A stretch of 48,001 nt of DNA. Source: Actinomadura soli. Lineage in GTDB: Bacteria; Actinomycetota; Actinomycetes; Streptosporangiales; Streptosporangiaceae. A program made the translations under genes and the position numbers. This document shows positions 32,905 through 41,425 of the stretch, piece by piece. The first letter of the stretch is position 1, and each line of letters opens with the position of its first letter. The stretch covers positions 1 to 48,001 of the forward strand of contig NZ_VCKW01000031.1 in NCBI RefSeq assembly GCF_005889715.1. The letters run 5' to 3'. A model generated the notes under the pieces. It did no database searches and was not told where the DNA came from. It worked only from the letters and a program-made list of their open reading frames with translations.

Positions 32905-33440
32905 ATGGGTCTGTTCGAGAAGCTGAAGAACAGAGCACACGCCGAGTCCGACGAGTCGGCCCTCACGGTGGCCGGGGTGGACCAGGAGTTGGTCGGCCGG
33001 TTGGTGGCGCAGGCCCGTGAGCGGCGTTGGAGCTGACCGGGCAGGCGGGTTGCTGCAGCGGCTGGCCAAGCGGGTGCTGGAGTCGGCGCTGGAGGGCGAG
33101 ATCACCGATCACCTCGGCCGGGACCGGCACGAATGCGCCGCGGACGGGCAGGGCAGGAACGTCCGTAGCGGGCACCGGTCCACACCGAGGTCGGGCCGGT
33201 GGAGATCGATGTGCCGCGAGACCGGGGACGCCGGCTTGAGCCGAAGATCGTCCGCAAACGGCGCTCCGGGGGTGGATGAGTTGGTGCTGTCGCTGAGCGC
33301 TAAGGGCCTCAACCACGGCGACATCTCCGGCGCACCTGGCCGAGGTCTACGGCGCGCAAGTGTCCAAGCAGACCATCTCCACCATCACCGACAAGGTGAT
33401 CGAGGGCATGAGCGAATGGCAGAACCGGCCGCTCGACCCC
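32905..33440 (+). mobile_element. IS256-family transposase N-terminal remnant (several frameshifts)
   Basis: After a short leader frame ('DQELVGRLVAQARER', stop at 33036) the reading continues in other frames: 'GGLLQRLAKRVLESALEGEI', 'TDHLGRDRHECAADGQGRN' and 'VDELVLSLSAKGLNHGDIS'. Finally comes 'VSKQTISTITDKVIEGMSEW'. These are consecutive blocks of the N-terminal half of IS256-type transposases, ending near 'WQNRPLD' before the second catalytic Asp. At least four indels are present. It has the same orientation as the C-terminal remnant at 30040-30256. Confidence 0.7.
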
Positions 33441-33773
33441 GGGCAGTCTCTAGCGAACGTCGCGAATCCTGACCAGGGGAGATCGCGACCGCTCAGAGTG
33501 GAGATCCGCGATAACTCCTCCGACCCTGCCCAAGCCCCAGCGGCGGGGTGGCGGCCAACTCGCGGCTCCGGGGCTCGCACTGCGTGCTGACTCGAGCCTT
33601 CCGATCGAGTCGATCCTCCTCTGAGGCGGGCCCTCTCCTCCTTCTGGCCCAGGCCGAGGGCGTCCCAGCGTACGCGTTTTTCAGTACCCGAATGCCTTGC
33701 CACGCACGACTACGGGCCGGGGTGCGCTCGGAGAGCCTTGTGGGGTTCCCACCACCACATACGGAGACTTTCC
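33441..33773. other. Intergenic region upstream of the MMPL gene
   Basis: No supported gene. It must contain the MMPL promoter; I see no convincing -35/-10 pair. GGAG at 33763-33766 sets the MMPL start at 33774. Confidence 0.4.
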
Positions 33774-35984
33774 ATGGCCACCTTCCTGTACCGGTTGGGG
33801 CGCGGGGCATTCAGATGGCGCTACCTGGTGGCGCTGCTATGGCTCGCCGCCCTCGCCGTCGCCTTCCTCGGCTCTCAGAACGCGGGCAAGGCCCCGTCCG
33901 ACTCGTTCACGATGCCGGGGATCGAGTCCCAGAAAGCGTTCGACCACATCAACGAGAAGTTCCCCGGCGCCGCGGCCGACGGCGCCGACGCCCGGGTCGT
34001 GTTCATCGCCCCGGACGGGCAGAAGATCACCGCGCCGGAGAACCGCGCGCCGATCGACGCGCTGGTGGCGCAGGCGGCCAAGGGGCCGCAGGTCGCCGGC
34101 GTGGAGAGCCCCTTCGAGGAGGGGGCCGTGAGCAAGGACGGGTCCACGGCGTTCGCCACGGTCACCTACAAGGTCACCACCGACGACCTCACCGAGGCGA
34201 GCAAGGACCTGCTGAGGGACGCGGTCAAGCAGGCCAAGGGCACCGGGATGACCGTCGAGGTCGGCGGGTCCGCGCTGGAGACCGACCCGGCCCAGGGAGT
34301 CGGCGAGATCCTCGGCATCGCCGTCGCCGCCGTGGTCCTGCTGATCACCTTCGGGTCGCTGGCCGCGGCCGGGATGTCGCTGGTCACCGCCGCCATCGGG
34401 GTGATCGTCAGCCTGATGTCGATCACCGCGCTGCAGAACGTCTTCGACCTGTCCCCGACGACGGGCGAGCTGGCGATGATGCTCGGGGTGGCGGTCGCCA
34501 TCGACTACTCCCTGTTCGTGATCTCCCGTTACCGGGAGGAGCGGACCAAGGGCCACGAACCCCGGGAGGCGGCCGGGCTGGCCGTGGGCACCGCCGGTAC
34601 CGCGGTCGTGTTCGCCGGGCTCACCGTCGTCATCGCGCTGGCCGGGCTGTCGGTGGTCGGCGTCCCGATGCTGACGAGGATCGGGATGGGCGCCGCCGGC
34701 GCGGTCGCCGTCGGCGTGCTGGTCGCGTTGACCCTGGTCCCGGCGCTGCTCGGTTTCCTGCCGAACTCCGTCCTGTCGCGCCGCACCCGCAAGAACCGTC
34801 CGGCCAGGGGCGGCGCGGGCGGGGGCGTCGGAGCCCGCTGGGCGCGGTTCGTCGTGCGGCGGCCGGTGCCGGTGCTGCTCGTCGCGGTCGCCGCCCTGGG
34901 CGCCATCGCCGTTCCGTCGCTGTCCATGCGGCTCGGCATGCCGGGCGACGAGGCCAAGCCCACCTCGACCAGCGAGCGGCGCGCCTACGACGCGCTCGCG
35001 GAGGGCTTCGGCCCCGGGTTCAACGGACCGCTGACCGTCGTGGTGGACGCCGGCCGCGCCGACGACCCCAAGGCCGCGGTCGGGACGATCGCGCAGAGGA
35101 TCGCCGGAACCGAGGGCGTGGTCTCGGTCTCCCCGCCCCAGTTCGACAAGGCCGGGACGACCGCGGTGCTGTCGGCGACACCGGCCACGGCGCCCACCAG
35201 CCAGGAGACGAAGGACCTCGTCCGGGAGATCCGGGACGAGCGTCCCGCGATCGAGTCCGCCACCGGAGCGTCCTTCGACGTCACGGGCACTACCGCGTTG
35301 AACATCGACGTCGGGGTGAAGATGCAGAAGGCGCTGCTCCCCTACCTCGCGACCATCGTCGGATTCGCGTTCCTGCTCCTGCTGCTGGTGTTCCGTTCCG
35401 TACTGGTGCCCCTCAAGGCCACGCTCGGCTACCTGCTGTCGATCGGGGCGGCGTTCGGCGCGCTCGTCACGGTCTTCCAGAACGGCCACGGAGCCGGGGT
35501 CTTCGGCGTCGACCAAGCCGGACCGATCATGAGCATCCTGCCGATCTTCCTGGTGGGGATCAGCTTCGGCCTGGCCATGGACTACCAGCTCTTCCTGGTC
35601 ACCCGGATGCGGGAGGCGCACGTCCACGGGGAGACACCGGGGCAGGCCGTCGTCACCGGGTTCCGGTACAGCGGCCGGGTCGTGCTGGCCGCCTCGCTGA
35701 TCATGATGTCGGTGTTCGCGGGGTTCATGACCGGCGCCGGAATGATGATCAAGATGGTGGGCTTCGGCCTCGCCGTCGCCGTCCTGTTCGACGCCATCGT
35801 CGTGCGCATGGTGATCGTGCCCGCCGTCCTCGTCCTGCTCGGCACGTGGGCCTGGTGGCTGCCGCGCCGGCTGGGCCGGCTCCTGCCGCGCGTCGACGTC
35901 GAGAGCGAGTCCCTGCGCGACCGGGTGCCGCCCCCGCTCACGGTGGCGCCGGACCACCCCGGGTCGCGCACGGCGCGCGTCTGA
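33774..35984 (+). CDS. MMPL-family (RND) transporter
   Basis: The 736-residue membrane protein has the MMPL/RND layout: one N-terminal helix ('YLVALLWLAALAVAFLGS'), an extracytoplasmic loop (residues 30-190), five helices with 'GVAVAIDYSLFVISRYREE', a second loop (about 400-520), and a second helix bundle with 'SFGLAMDYQLFLVTRMREA'. The two 'DYxLF' motifs are the proton-relay Asp-Tyr pairs. Such pumps export lipids, siderophores or drugs in actinomycetes. The ATG at 33774 follows GGAG; a slightly earlier GTG-type start lacks one. A strong hairpin follows the gene before a two-component pair, so coupling with that pair is by position rather than by operon. Confidence 0.93.
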   Translation: MATFLYRLGRGAFRWRYLVALLWLAALAVAFLGSQNAGKAPSDSFTMPGIESQKAFDHINEKFPGAAADGADARVVFIAPDGQKITAPENRAPIDALVAQAAKGPQVAGVESPFEEGAVSKDGSTAFATVTYKVTTDDLTEASKDLLRDAVKQAKGTGMTVEVGGSALETDPAQGVGEILGIAVAAVVLLITFGSLAAAGMSLVTAAIGVIVSLMSITALQNVFDLSPTTGELAMMLGVAVAIDYSLFVISRYREERTKGHEPREAAGLAVGTAGTAVVFAGLTVVIALAGLSVVGVPMLTRIGMGAAGAVAVGVLVALTLVPALLGFLPNSVLSRRTRKNRPARGGAGGGVGARWARFVVRRPVPVLLVAVAALGAIAVPSLSMRLGMPGDEAKPTSTSERRAYDALAEGFGPGFNGPLTVVVDAGRADDPKAAVGTIAQRIAGTEGVVSVSPPQFDKAGTTAVLSATPATAPTSQETKDLVREIRDERPAIESATGASFDVTGTTALNIDVGVKMQKALLPYLATIVGFAFLLLLLVFRSVLVPLKATLGYLLSIGAAFGALVTVFQNGHGAGVFGVDQAGPIMSILPIFLVGISFGLAMDYQLFLVTRMREAHVHGETPGQAVVTGFRYSGRVVLAASLIMMSVFAGFMTGAGMMIKMVGFGLAVAVLFDAIVVRMVIVPAVLVLLGTWAWWLPRRLGRLLPRVDVESESLRDRVPPPLTVAPDHPGSRTARV

Positions 35985-36003
35985 TCCGCCGCGCCGCCGG
36001 ACC

Positions 36004-36042
36004 GGTGAGGGCCGCCCGTGCCACGTACGGACGGCCCTCACC
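36004..36042. terminator. Strong hairpin between the MMPL gene and the two-component operon
   Basis: GGTGAGGGCCG (36004-36014) pairs perfectly with CGGCCCTCACC (36032-36042), and an inner CCGT/ACGG stem shortens the loop. No U-run follows, as usual in actinomycetes. It lies 20 bases after the MMPL stop. Confidence 0.65.
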
Positions 36043-36089
36043 GATCCGTGCCCCACCATGGGTTACAGGCATCCGGAAGAGAGGAGCTC

Positions 36090-37247
36090 ATGATCACTGC
36101 TTGGCGGAGGTTCGCCGACGACCACCCCCGCATCGTCGAGGCGGGCTTCCTGCTGCTGCTGTCCATGATCACCATCGCGCAGTACATCGACACCGAGTCG
36201 GGCTGGTGGCCCGGGACCCTCCCCGCGAGCGCGGCCTGCCTCTCCCTGGTGTGGCGCGGCCGCTATCCGGGCGCCGTCGCCGCGTTCGTCGTCTTCTGCA
36301 CCCTCGTCACCGGCGCCACGGGCTATCCGATCAGCCACGAGCACATGATTCCGCTCGTCGTCGCGTTCTACGCATTGGGCGTCCGCATCTCCGAGCGGTC
36401 CGCGCGTGTGTACGGACTGATCGCCATCGTGGCGTTCCTCGTCGCGGCACAGTGGTCCATCGAGGACGACGAGGCCCAGAAGCTGGCGACGTTCGCTCCG
36501 GCGTTCTGGATCATCGTGGCGCTCGTCTCGGGTGCGGCGGTCCAGGGCAGGCGCGCCTACCTGGACGCCGTGCACGCCCGCGCCGAGCACGCCGAACGCA
36601 CCCGCGAGGAGGAGGCGCGGCACCGTGTCGCCGAGGAACGCGTCCGCATCGCCCGCGAGCTGCATGACGTCGTCGCCCACCACATGGCCCTCGCCAACGC
36701 GCAGGCCGGCACCGCCGCGCACATCGTGCGCACCGACCCCGGGCAGGCCGGGGAGATCCTCGACGAGCTGAGCCGCACCACCGCGTCGGCGCTGCGCGAA
36801 CTCCAGGCCGCGGTCGGGCTGCTGCGCAGGTCCGACGATCCCGAGTCGCTGGAGCCGTCACCCGGGCTCGGCCGCCTGGACGAGCTGGTCTCCGCGTTCG
36901 GCTCGGCGGGGCTCGACACCACCGTCGCGGTCGAAGGAGAGCGGCGGCAGCTCTCACCCGGGGTCGACCTGGCCGCGTTCCGTATCGTGCAGGAGTCGCT
37001 CACCAACGTCGTCAAGCACGCCGGGGCCGGCGCCGCGGAGGTGAAGCTCGCCTACGGGGGCGACACGCTGACGCTCACGGTCAGCGACGACGGCGGCTCC
37101 GGCCCGCGCCCGCCGGCTCCGGGCAGCGGCGGGTTCGGTCTCATCGGGATGCGAGAACGCGCACAGTCCGCCGGCGGGAAGCTCAGGGCGGGCCGGCGCC
37201 CCGAAGGCGGCTTCGCTGTCACCGCAGAACTGCCCATCCACTCCTGA
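36090..37247 (+). CDS. Sensor histidine kinase (HisKA_3 type)
   Basis: The 385-residue kinase has four or five membrane helices (residues 15-150), a helical linker, phospho-acceptor His192 in 'VRIARELHDVVAHHMA', N-box 'VQESLTNVVKHAG' and G-box 'GSGGFGLIGMRERAQSAGG'. All catalytic boxes are intact. The ATG at 36090 follows GAGGAG; upstream in-frame codons lie within the terminator hairpin. It is followed eight bases later by its response regulator. Position beside an MMPL exporter suggests it senses a membrane-active compound and controls efflux, but this is inference. Confidence 0.93.
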   Translation: MITAWRRFADDHPRIVEAGFLLLLSMITIAQYIDTESGWWPGTLPASAACLSLVWRGRYPGAVAAFVVFCTLVTGATGYPISHEHMIPLVVAFYALGVRISERSARVYGLIAIVAFLVAAQWSIEDDEAQKLATFAPAFWIIVALVSGAAVQGRRAYLDAVHARAEHAERTREEEARHRVAEERVRIARELHDVVAHHMALANAQAGTAAHIVRTDPGQAGEILDELSRTTASALRELQAAVGLLRRSDDPESLEPSPGLGRLDELVSAFGSAGLDTTVAVEGERRQLSPGVDLAAFRIVQESLTNVVKHAGAGAAEVKLAYGGDTLTLTVSDDGGSGPRPPAPGSGGFGLIGMRERAQSAGGKLRAGRRPEGGFAVTAELPIHS

Positions 37248-37255
37248 AGGCCCTG

Positions 37256-37927
37256 ATGACCATTCGTGTTCTGCTCGCCGACGACCAGGCCCTGCTGCGG
37301 GCGACGTTCCGGATCCTGATCGACTCCTGCGAGGACATGGAGGTGGTCGCCGAGGCCGCGGACGGCGCGCAGGCCATCGAGCTCGCCCGCGAGCACCGTC
37401 CCGACATCGTCCTCATGGACATCCGGATGCCCGGCACCGACGGCCTCGCCGCGACCGAGGCCGTCTGCGCCGACCCGAACCTGCGGGACGCCCGCGTCCT
37501 CATCCTCACCACGTTCCAGACCGACGAGCACGTCGCCCGCGCCCTGCGCGCCGGGGCGAGCGGGTTCCTCGGCAAGGACGTCTCCGCCGACGGGCTCCTC
37601 GACGGCATCCGCACCGTGGCGTCGGGTGACGCGCTGCTGTCCGGCGCCGCGACGCGCTCCCTCATCGGCCGCTTCCTCGCCGCTCCCGAGCCCGGCGCGG
37701 AGCTCGCGGTCCCGGACGACCTGGCCGCCCTGACCGCGCGCGAACGCGAGGTGACGCTGCTGGTCGCGGACGGGAAGTCCGACACGGAGATCGCGGAGGA
37801 GCTGTTCGTGAGCCCGCTGACCGTGCGCACCCACGTCCAGCGGGCGAAGATGAAGCTCGGCGCCCGCGACCGCGCGCAGCTGGTCGTGATCGCCTACCGG
37901 ACCGGTCTCGCCCGGCCGCCGGTATGA
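37256..37927 (+). CDS. NarL/LuxR-type response regulator
   Basis: The 223-residue protein has a receiver domain ('LLADDQALLRATFRIL', phospho-acceptor Asp55 in 'IVLMDIRMPG', Lys in 'GFLGKDVS') and a LuxR helix-turn-helix ('LTAREREVTLLVADGKSDTE', 'LFVSPLTVRTHVQRAKMKLG'). It is the partner of the kinase just upstream. A GC-rich imperfect palindrome immediately after the stop (37926-37948) may terminate the operon. Intact. Confidence 0.95.
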   Translation: MTIRVLLADDQALLRATFRILIDSCEDMEVVAEAADGAQAIELAREHRPDIVLMDIRMPGTDGLAATEAVCADPNLRDARVLILTTFQTDEHVARALRAGASGFLGKDVSADGLLDGIRTVASGDALLSGAATRSLIGRFLAAPEPGAELAVPDDLAALTAREREVTLLVADGKSDTEIAEELFVSPLTVRTHVQRAKMKLGARDRAQLVVIAYRTGLARPPV

Positions 37928-37948
37928 CCGCCGGGGCCCGGCGGGGTC
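37926..37948. terminator. GC-rich imperfect palindrome after the response regulator
   Basis: GACC (37926-37929) and GGTC (37945-37948) flank a CCGGG/CCCGG-rich core. It could act as a terminator for the kinase-regulator operon; the stem is imperfect. Confidence 0.35.
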
Positions 37949-38005
37949 AGCAGTCGGCCAGGAGCCGGGACAGGTAGTTCTCGTACAGGGAGACTTCGCG
38001 GGGCG
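37947..38005 (-). pseudogene. C-terminal scrap of an unidentified protein
   Basis: The minus strand reads 'REVSLYENYLSRLLADC' to a TGA at 37949-37947. Codon bias looks coding, but the preceding sequence gives no continuation. It overlaps the palindrome after the response regulator. Too short to assign. Confidence 0.25.
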
Positions 38006-38109
38006 GGCCGGGCCGAGATCTCGTGCTGCGCTACGAAGAGAGCTCCTGGACGGCCGCACTTGTTAGGTGTGCTGGGCCCGGGTCCTTGCGGTTTGCAGGG
38101 TATTGCGGG

Positions 38110-38897
38110 CTAGGGGGTTAGGACGCGGAGGCGGTGGGCGCGGGTGCCTCTTACGTCGTCTATTGGGGTGGCGGCGGCGATTATTTGTTCGCAGGCGTGG
38201 GCGATTGCTTTGTCGTCGCAGGGGGTGCCGATGAGAGTTTCGGCGGCGACTGAGGGGTGGGTGCGGCGGCGCCTATGGCGATTGTTGCGTCTACGCAGGT
38301 GCCGTTCTTGATGGATAGGCGGGCTGCTATGCCGACTATCGCCAGGTCCATTGAACGGCGGTAGGTGAAGCGGTGGTAGGCCGAACCGGCGTGCCTTGTC
38401 GGGAGGCGGATGGAGACCAGTACCTCTGAGGGGGTAGCGACGTTGCGGCCTGGGCCGGTGAAGAAGTCCCGGACTGGGACGTGGCGGACGCCGTTGAGGG
38501 AGTGCAGTTCCGCGATCGCGTCCAGGACTAGGAGGCCGCACAGGGTGTCGCCCGCTGGGGATGAGCGGCAGAGGTTGCCGCCTAGGGTGGCCCGGTTGCG
38601 GGTTTGGGGGGCTCCGACGATTCTCGCTCCGTCGAGGATCGCGTCCAGGGAGCGGTCGTGGTGCTCGGCCAAGTCGGCCAGCGTGGTCGCGGCGCCGATT
38701 CGGGTCGTGCCGGCTTCGGTTGTGATGCCGTTGAGTTCGCTGACGTGCTTGACGTCGACCAGAAGGGTGGGAGACACCGCGCCGGCGGTGCGGAGGGGAA
38801 TGAGGTCGGTGCCGCCGGCGAGTGCGAACGCTCCCGGTTCGGCCATGTCGGTGAGCAGCTCGGGCAGCGTGGACGGCCGTCGGTACTCGGCTGTCAT
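38110..38897 (-). pseudogene. Xanthine-dehydrogenase-family FAD-binding subunit (CoxM/CutM type) with a frameshift
   Basis: From the ATG at 38897 the protein reads as the medium subunit of molybdenum hydroxylases: 'YRRPSTLPELLTDM', the FAD motif 'ALAGGTDLIPLR', 'GAPQTRNRATLGGNLCRSSP', and 'RFTYRRSMDLAIVGIAARLS'. Near 38260 the frame is lost within 'AAAPT'; one base away the expected C-terminus continues ('ETLIGTPCDDKAIAHACEQI', 'DVRGTRAHRLRVLTP') to a stop at 38110. One indel therefore breaks a gene of about 262 codons; a sequencing error is possible. The large molybdopterin and small 2Fe-2S subunits are absent here. The 3' third uses several rare ATA codons, unlike its neighbours. Confidence 0.75.
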
Positions 38898-38905
38898 GAG
38901 GGCGC

Positions 38906-39433
38906 CTAGTGGAGGAATGACGCGCCGCCGGCGTCGATTGTCGCGCCGGTCGAGTACCGGGCCCGGCCGGTCGAGAGGAAGAGGATCAGTTCTGAGATGT
39001 CCTTGGGCGTGCCGAACTCTCCCATCGGGATGTCGGCCAGGTACTGGTCGGTGCCGCCGTGGCTGTCGAACTGTGCCCGGGCCTGGTCGGTCTCGATGAT
39101 TCCCGCCGAGATCAGGTAGGTGAGGATGTCGTTCTTCGCGAAGCCGCGGGCCACGCCGCGGAGCAGGGAGTTCATGCCGCCCTTCGCGGCGCCGTCCTGC
39201 AGGTAGTCCGGGTAGTCGCCGCGCACCGCGATGCGTGCCGTCAGGCCGATGATGACGCCCTGGCAGTCGCGTTCGAGGAAGTGGTTGATGGCGAATCGGG
39301 ACAGGTGTGCGGGGGCCAGGAGGTTGACTCGCAGCGCGGTCATCCAGTGGCGGTCCCAGTCGGGGGTTGGCGCGTCCAGGCCGATGGGTTCGCGGATCGA
39401 GGCGTTGTTGGCGTCGCCGAAATCCGCGCCGCG
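38906..39433 (-). pseudogene. 5'-truncated SDR oxidoreductase
   Basis: The frame gives the C-terminal two thirds of a short-chain dehydrogenase: 'DWDRHWMTALRVNLLAPAHL', 'GVIIGLTARIAVRGDYPDYL', 'DGAAKGGMNSLLRGVARGFA' and the family C-terminus 'ARYSTGATIDAGGASFLH'. The nucleotide-binding 'GxxxGxG' region is missing because the frame ends at a junction near 39433 with an unrelated plus-strand sequence. The canonical active-site Tyr (Y-x3-K) is replaced by Asp in 'DGAAK', so even the intact parent would be unusual. An internal ATG at 39343 could start a 145-residue stump. It ends eight bases before the FAD-subunit gene, suggesting a former operon. Confidence 0.65.
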
Positions 39434-39550
39434 CAGTTCAGGGCCACCGGGCTGACCCCGGCGCGCACGGGATTCTACGGCGCGCGCCCGCCCCGTCCCC
39501 TGGTCGACGCCGCCCGCGACTTCTACGGAACGTCGAGAACCCTGGGATGA
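39434..39550 (+). pseudogene. C-terminal fragment coupled to the flavoprotein gene
   Basis: A plus-strand frame reads 'FRATGLTPARTGFYG' and 'PLVDAARDFYGTSRTLG', and its TGA overlaps the ATG of the next gene (ATGA). It looks like the tail of a former upstream operon gene whose front was lost at the junction near 39433. The family is not recognised. Confidence 0.35.
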
Positions 39551-40875
39551 CCGGCTGGGACGCCGAGGTGGACGTCGCCGTCGTCGGAGGCGGGGCCTGC
39601 GGCGTGATGACCGCCCTCCGCGCGGCGCGCGACCCCGGCCTCGTCGTCGGCGTCTTCGAGAAGTCCGCCCGCGGGGGATGCAACGCCGCCATCTCCTCGG
39701 GCTCCCTCGCCGCCGGGGCCACCCGCTGGCAGGCCGCCGCGGGCATCGAGGACTCGCCGCAGCGGCACGCCGAGGACATCCTTCGCGCCAGCGGCGACGA
39801 GGAACGGCGCCCGGTGGTGGAGGCGCTCTGCGCGGCGGCCCCGGAGATCGTGGAGTGGATCGCCGGCACCGCTTACCCCATCGAGCTCGGCGCCGACATG
39901 CCCCGGGCCGGAATGACGGCCTGGCGCCTGCACACCGACACCGGACGCCTGGGCGGCGGCCGCCTCATGCGTCACCTGCGCGCCCTTCTCGACGGGCACG
40001 ACAACACCGCCTTCGTCGACGAGGCGCCCGTCATCGACCTCGCCGCGCATGGGAGCGAGGTCGCCGGCGTCGTCGTCTCCCAGAACGGCTCCCCGCAGCG
40101 GATCCGGGCCGGCGCCGTCGTGCTCGCCGCCGACGGCTTCGCCGGAAACCGCGCACTGGTCGAAGAGCACCTCCCCCAGCTCGGCACGCCCTTCTACGGC
40201 GGAGTCTCCACCTCTACCGGCGACGCACTCGGCTGGGCGCTACGGATGGGCGCGCGGTTGCGGAACATGGGCGCCGCGCTGCGCTCCGGCCTGGTCGTCG
40301 TCGACCACGGCACCCGCGTGTCCCCGGCGCTGCCGTTCAATGGCGCCGTCCTGGTCAACCTGGACGGAGAGCGCTTCGTCGACGAGGAGTCGAAGGGCTA
40401 CTCGTCCCTGGCGGGCGTCCTGCGGCGGCAACCGGGCGAACGCGCCGCGATGATCTGGGACGCCACCGCGATGGCCGCCACCCGCGAGTCGGAGATGATG
40501 CGCGAATGCCTCGCCGCGCGCGCCATCCACGACGTGCCCGCCATCGAGGACCTGGCCACTGCCCTGCACCGGACACCGGAGGAGGCCGAGCGGGCACTGG
40601 CCCCCCTCCCAGGTCGCCGCCGCCTCACCGCGCCGTACCACCTCGCGTGGGTCACCCATGGCCTCCTCGCCACCCAGGGCGGCCTTGTGATCGACCCGTC
40701 CGGCCGCGTCCTGGGCACCACCGGCGAGCCGATCCCCGGCCTGTACGCGGGCGGCGGCACCGCCTGCGGCCTCGCAGGCCCCCATTCCGACGGCTACCTG
40801 TCCGGCAACGGCCTGCTCTCAGCCTTCGGAATGGGCTGGCTCATTGGCAACAACCTCGCCATCGAGCAGCGATGA
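39547..40875 (+). CDS. FAD-binding dehydrogenase (fumarate reductase/KstD-like flavoprotein)
   Basis: The 442-residue flavoprotein has the FAD_binding_2 pattern: 'VDVAVVGGGACGVMTALRAA' with the adenine-ribose Glu in 'GVFEKSARGGCNAAISSGS', 'AGAVVLAADGFAGNRALVEE' in the middle, and the C-terminal 'GLYAGGGTACGLAGPHSDGY' with 'LSGNGLLSAFGMG'. Family members oxidise or reduce C=C bonds next to a carbonyl, as in fumarate reductase and 3-ketosteroid delta-1-dehydrogenase. No steroid or aromatic pathway genes are complete nearby, so the substrate is open. The start at 39547 overlaps the stop of the truncated upstream frame, and an in-frame extension upstream is a chance opening. Intact. Confidence 0.87.
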   Translation: MTGWDAEVDVAVVGGGACGVMTALRAARDPGLVVGVFEKSARGGCNAAISSGSLAAGATRWQAAAGIEDSPQRHAEDILRASGDEERRPVVEALCAAAPEIVEWIAGTAYPIELGADMPRAGMTAWRLHTDTGRLGGGRLMRHLRALLDGHDNTAFVDEAPVIDLAAHGSEVAGVVVSQNGSPQRIRAGAVVLAADGFAGNRALVEEHLPQLGTPFYGGVSTSTGDALGWALRMGARLRNMGAALRSGLVVVDHGTRVSPALPFNGAVLVNLDGERFVDEESKGYSSLAGVLRRQPGERAAMIWDATAMAATRESEMMRECLAARAIHDVPAIEDLATALHRTPEEAERALAPLPGRRRLTAPYHLAWVTHGLLATQGGLVIDPSGRVLGTTGEPIPGLYAGGGTACGLAGPHSDGYLSGNGLLSAFGMGWLIGNNLAIEQR

Positions 40876-41012
40876 GGCACGCCGAAGAGGTCTCGGCCAG
40901 GTTGACGAGAATGCCGTCCGTGACGACGCAGCGTTGAGTGCAGGCAGCTCAGGGCCCGGATCCGGGAGCTGGAGGCCGAGCGGGACTCGCCCGTTGTGTC
41001 CGGTAGCCGTGT
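40876..41012. other. Short gap with a possible transposase scrap
   Basis: One plus-strand frame includes 'QLRARIRELEAERD', a leucine-zipper-like stretch resembling the end of IS3-type OrfA proteins. Too short to call. Confidence 0.2.
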
Positions 41013-41252
41013 TCAGCCGGGACGGTTTCGGTAGTGGTGGACGATCAGCCCGGCGGCGCAGGCCAGGGCGGCCAGCCCGAGCGACACGCCGGCGACCGCG
41101 CCCACGCCGGTCCGCCACGCCACCATGTCACCCGCCACACAGACCACCAAAAACACCCACAGCACCGGCCGGACGGCTCCACCACGCACGTCCGCGGCCG
41201 CGGCGGCCCGGGACGGGGTCGGCGGCTCCGGTCCACTGTGAGAGTCGTTCAT
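41013..41252 (-). CDS. Small two-helix membrane protein
   Basis: A 79-residue frame has a polar Pro/Ala-rich N-terminus and two hydrophobic helices ('VLWVFLVVCVAGDMVAW', 'VAGVSLGLAALACAAGLIVH') ending in 'HHYRNRPG'. It is divergent from a histidine kinase gene, separated by about 173 bases. Small two-helix proteins beside kinases are common in actinomycetes and may modulate or be controlled by them. No family is recognised. Start ATG at 41252; a longer version from 41288 is possible. Confidence 0.6.
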   Translation of the reverse strand: MNDSHSGPEPPTPSRAAAAADVRGGAVRPVLWVFLVVCVAGDMVAWRTGVGAVAGVSLGLAALACAAGLIVHHYRNRPG

Positions 41253-41425
41253 CGTGCGCTCCGGGGTGCGGGGTTCCGGTTTCCGCACATCACTTTAGGA
41301 ACCACAAGATCCGCGCACGATCCAGCCCGCCCGTCCTCCGCGGTATAGCAGGCTGTACTCCCGCGGCGCCCGCGAGGCGATGTGCGACCGTTCGTCCTAG
41401 AGTGGTCGGCGCGAGAAGGAGGCCG

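Noticed and set aside
33837..36059. 740-codon minus-strand frame across the MMPL gene
   Set aside because: Shadow with His/Asp/Gln-rich low-complexity composition and no ribosome site.
33548..36667. Very long plus-strand frame (over 1000 codons) across the MMPL gene
   Set aside because: Arg/Pro/Gly-rich shadow frame. The MMPL frame has recognisable helices and proton-relay motifs.
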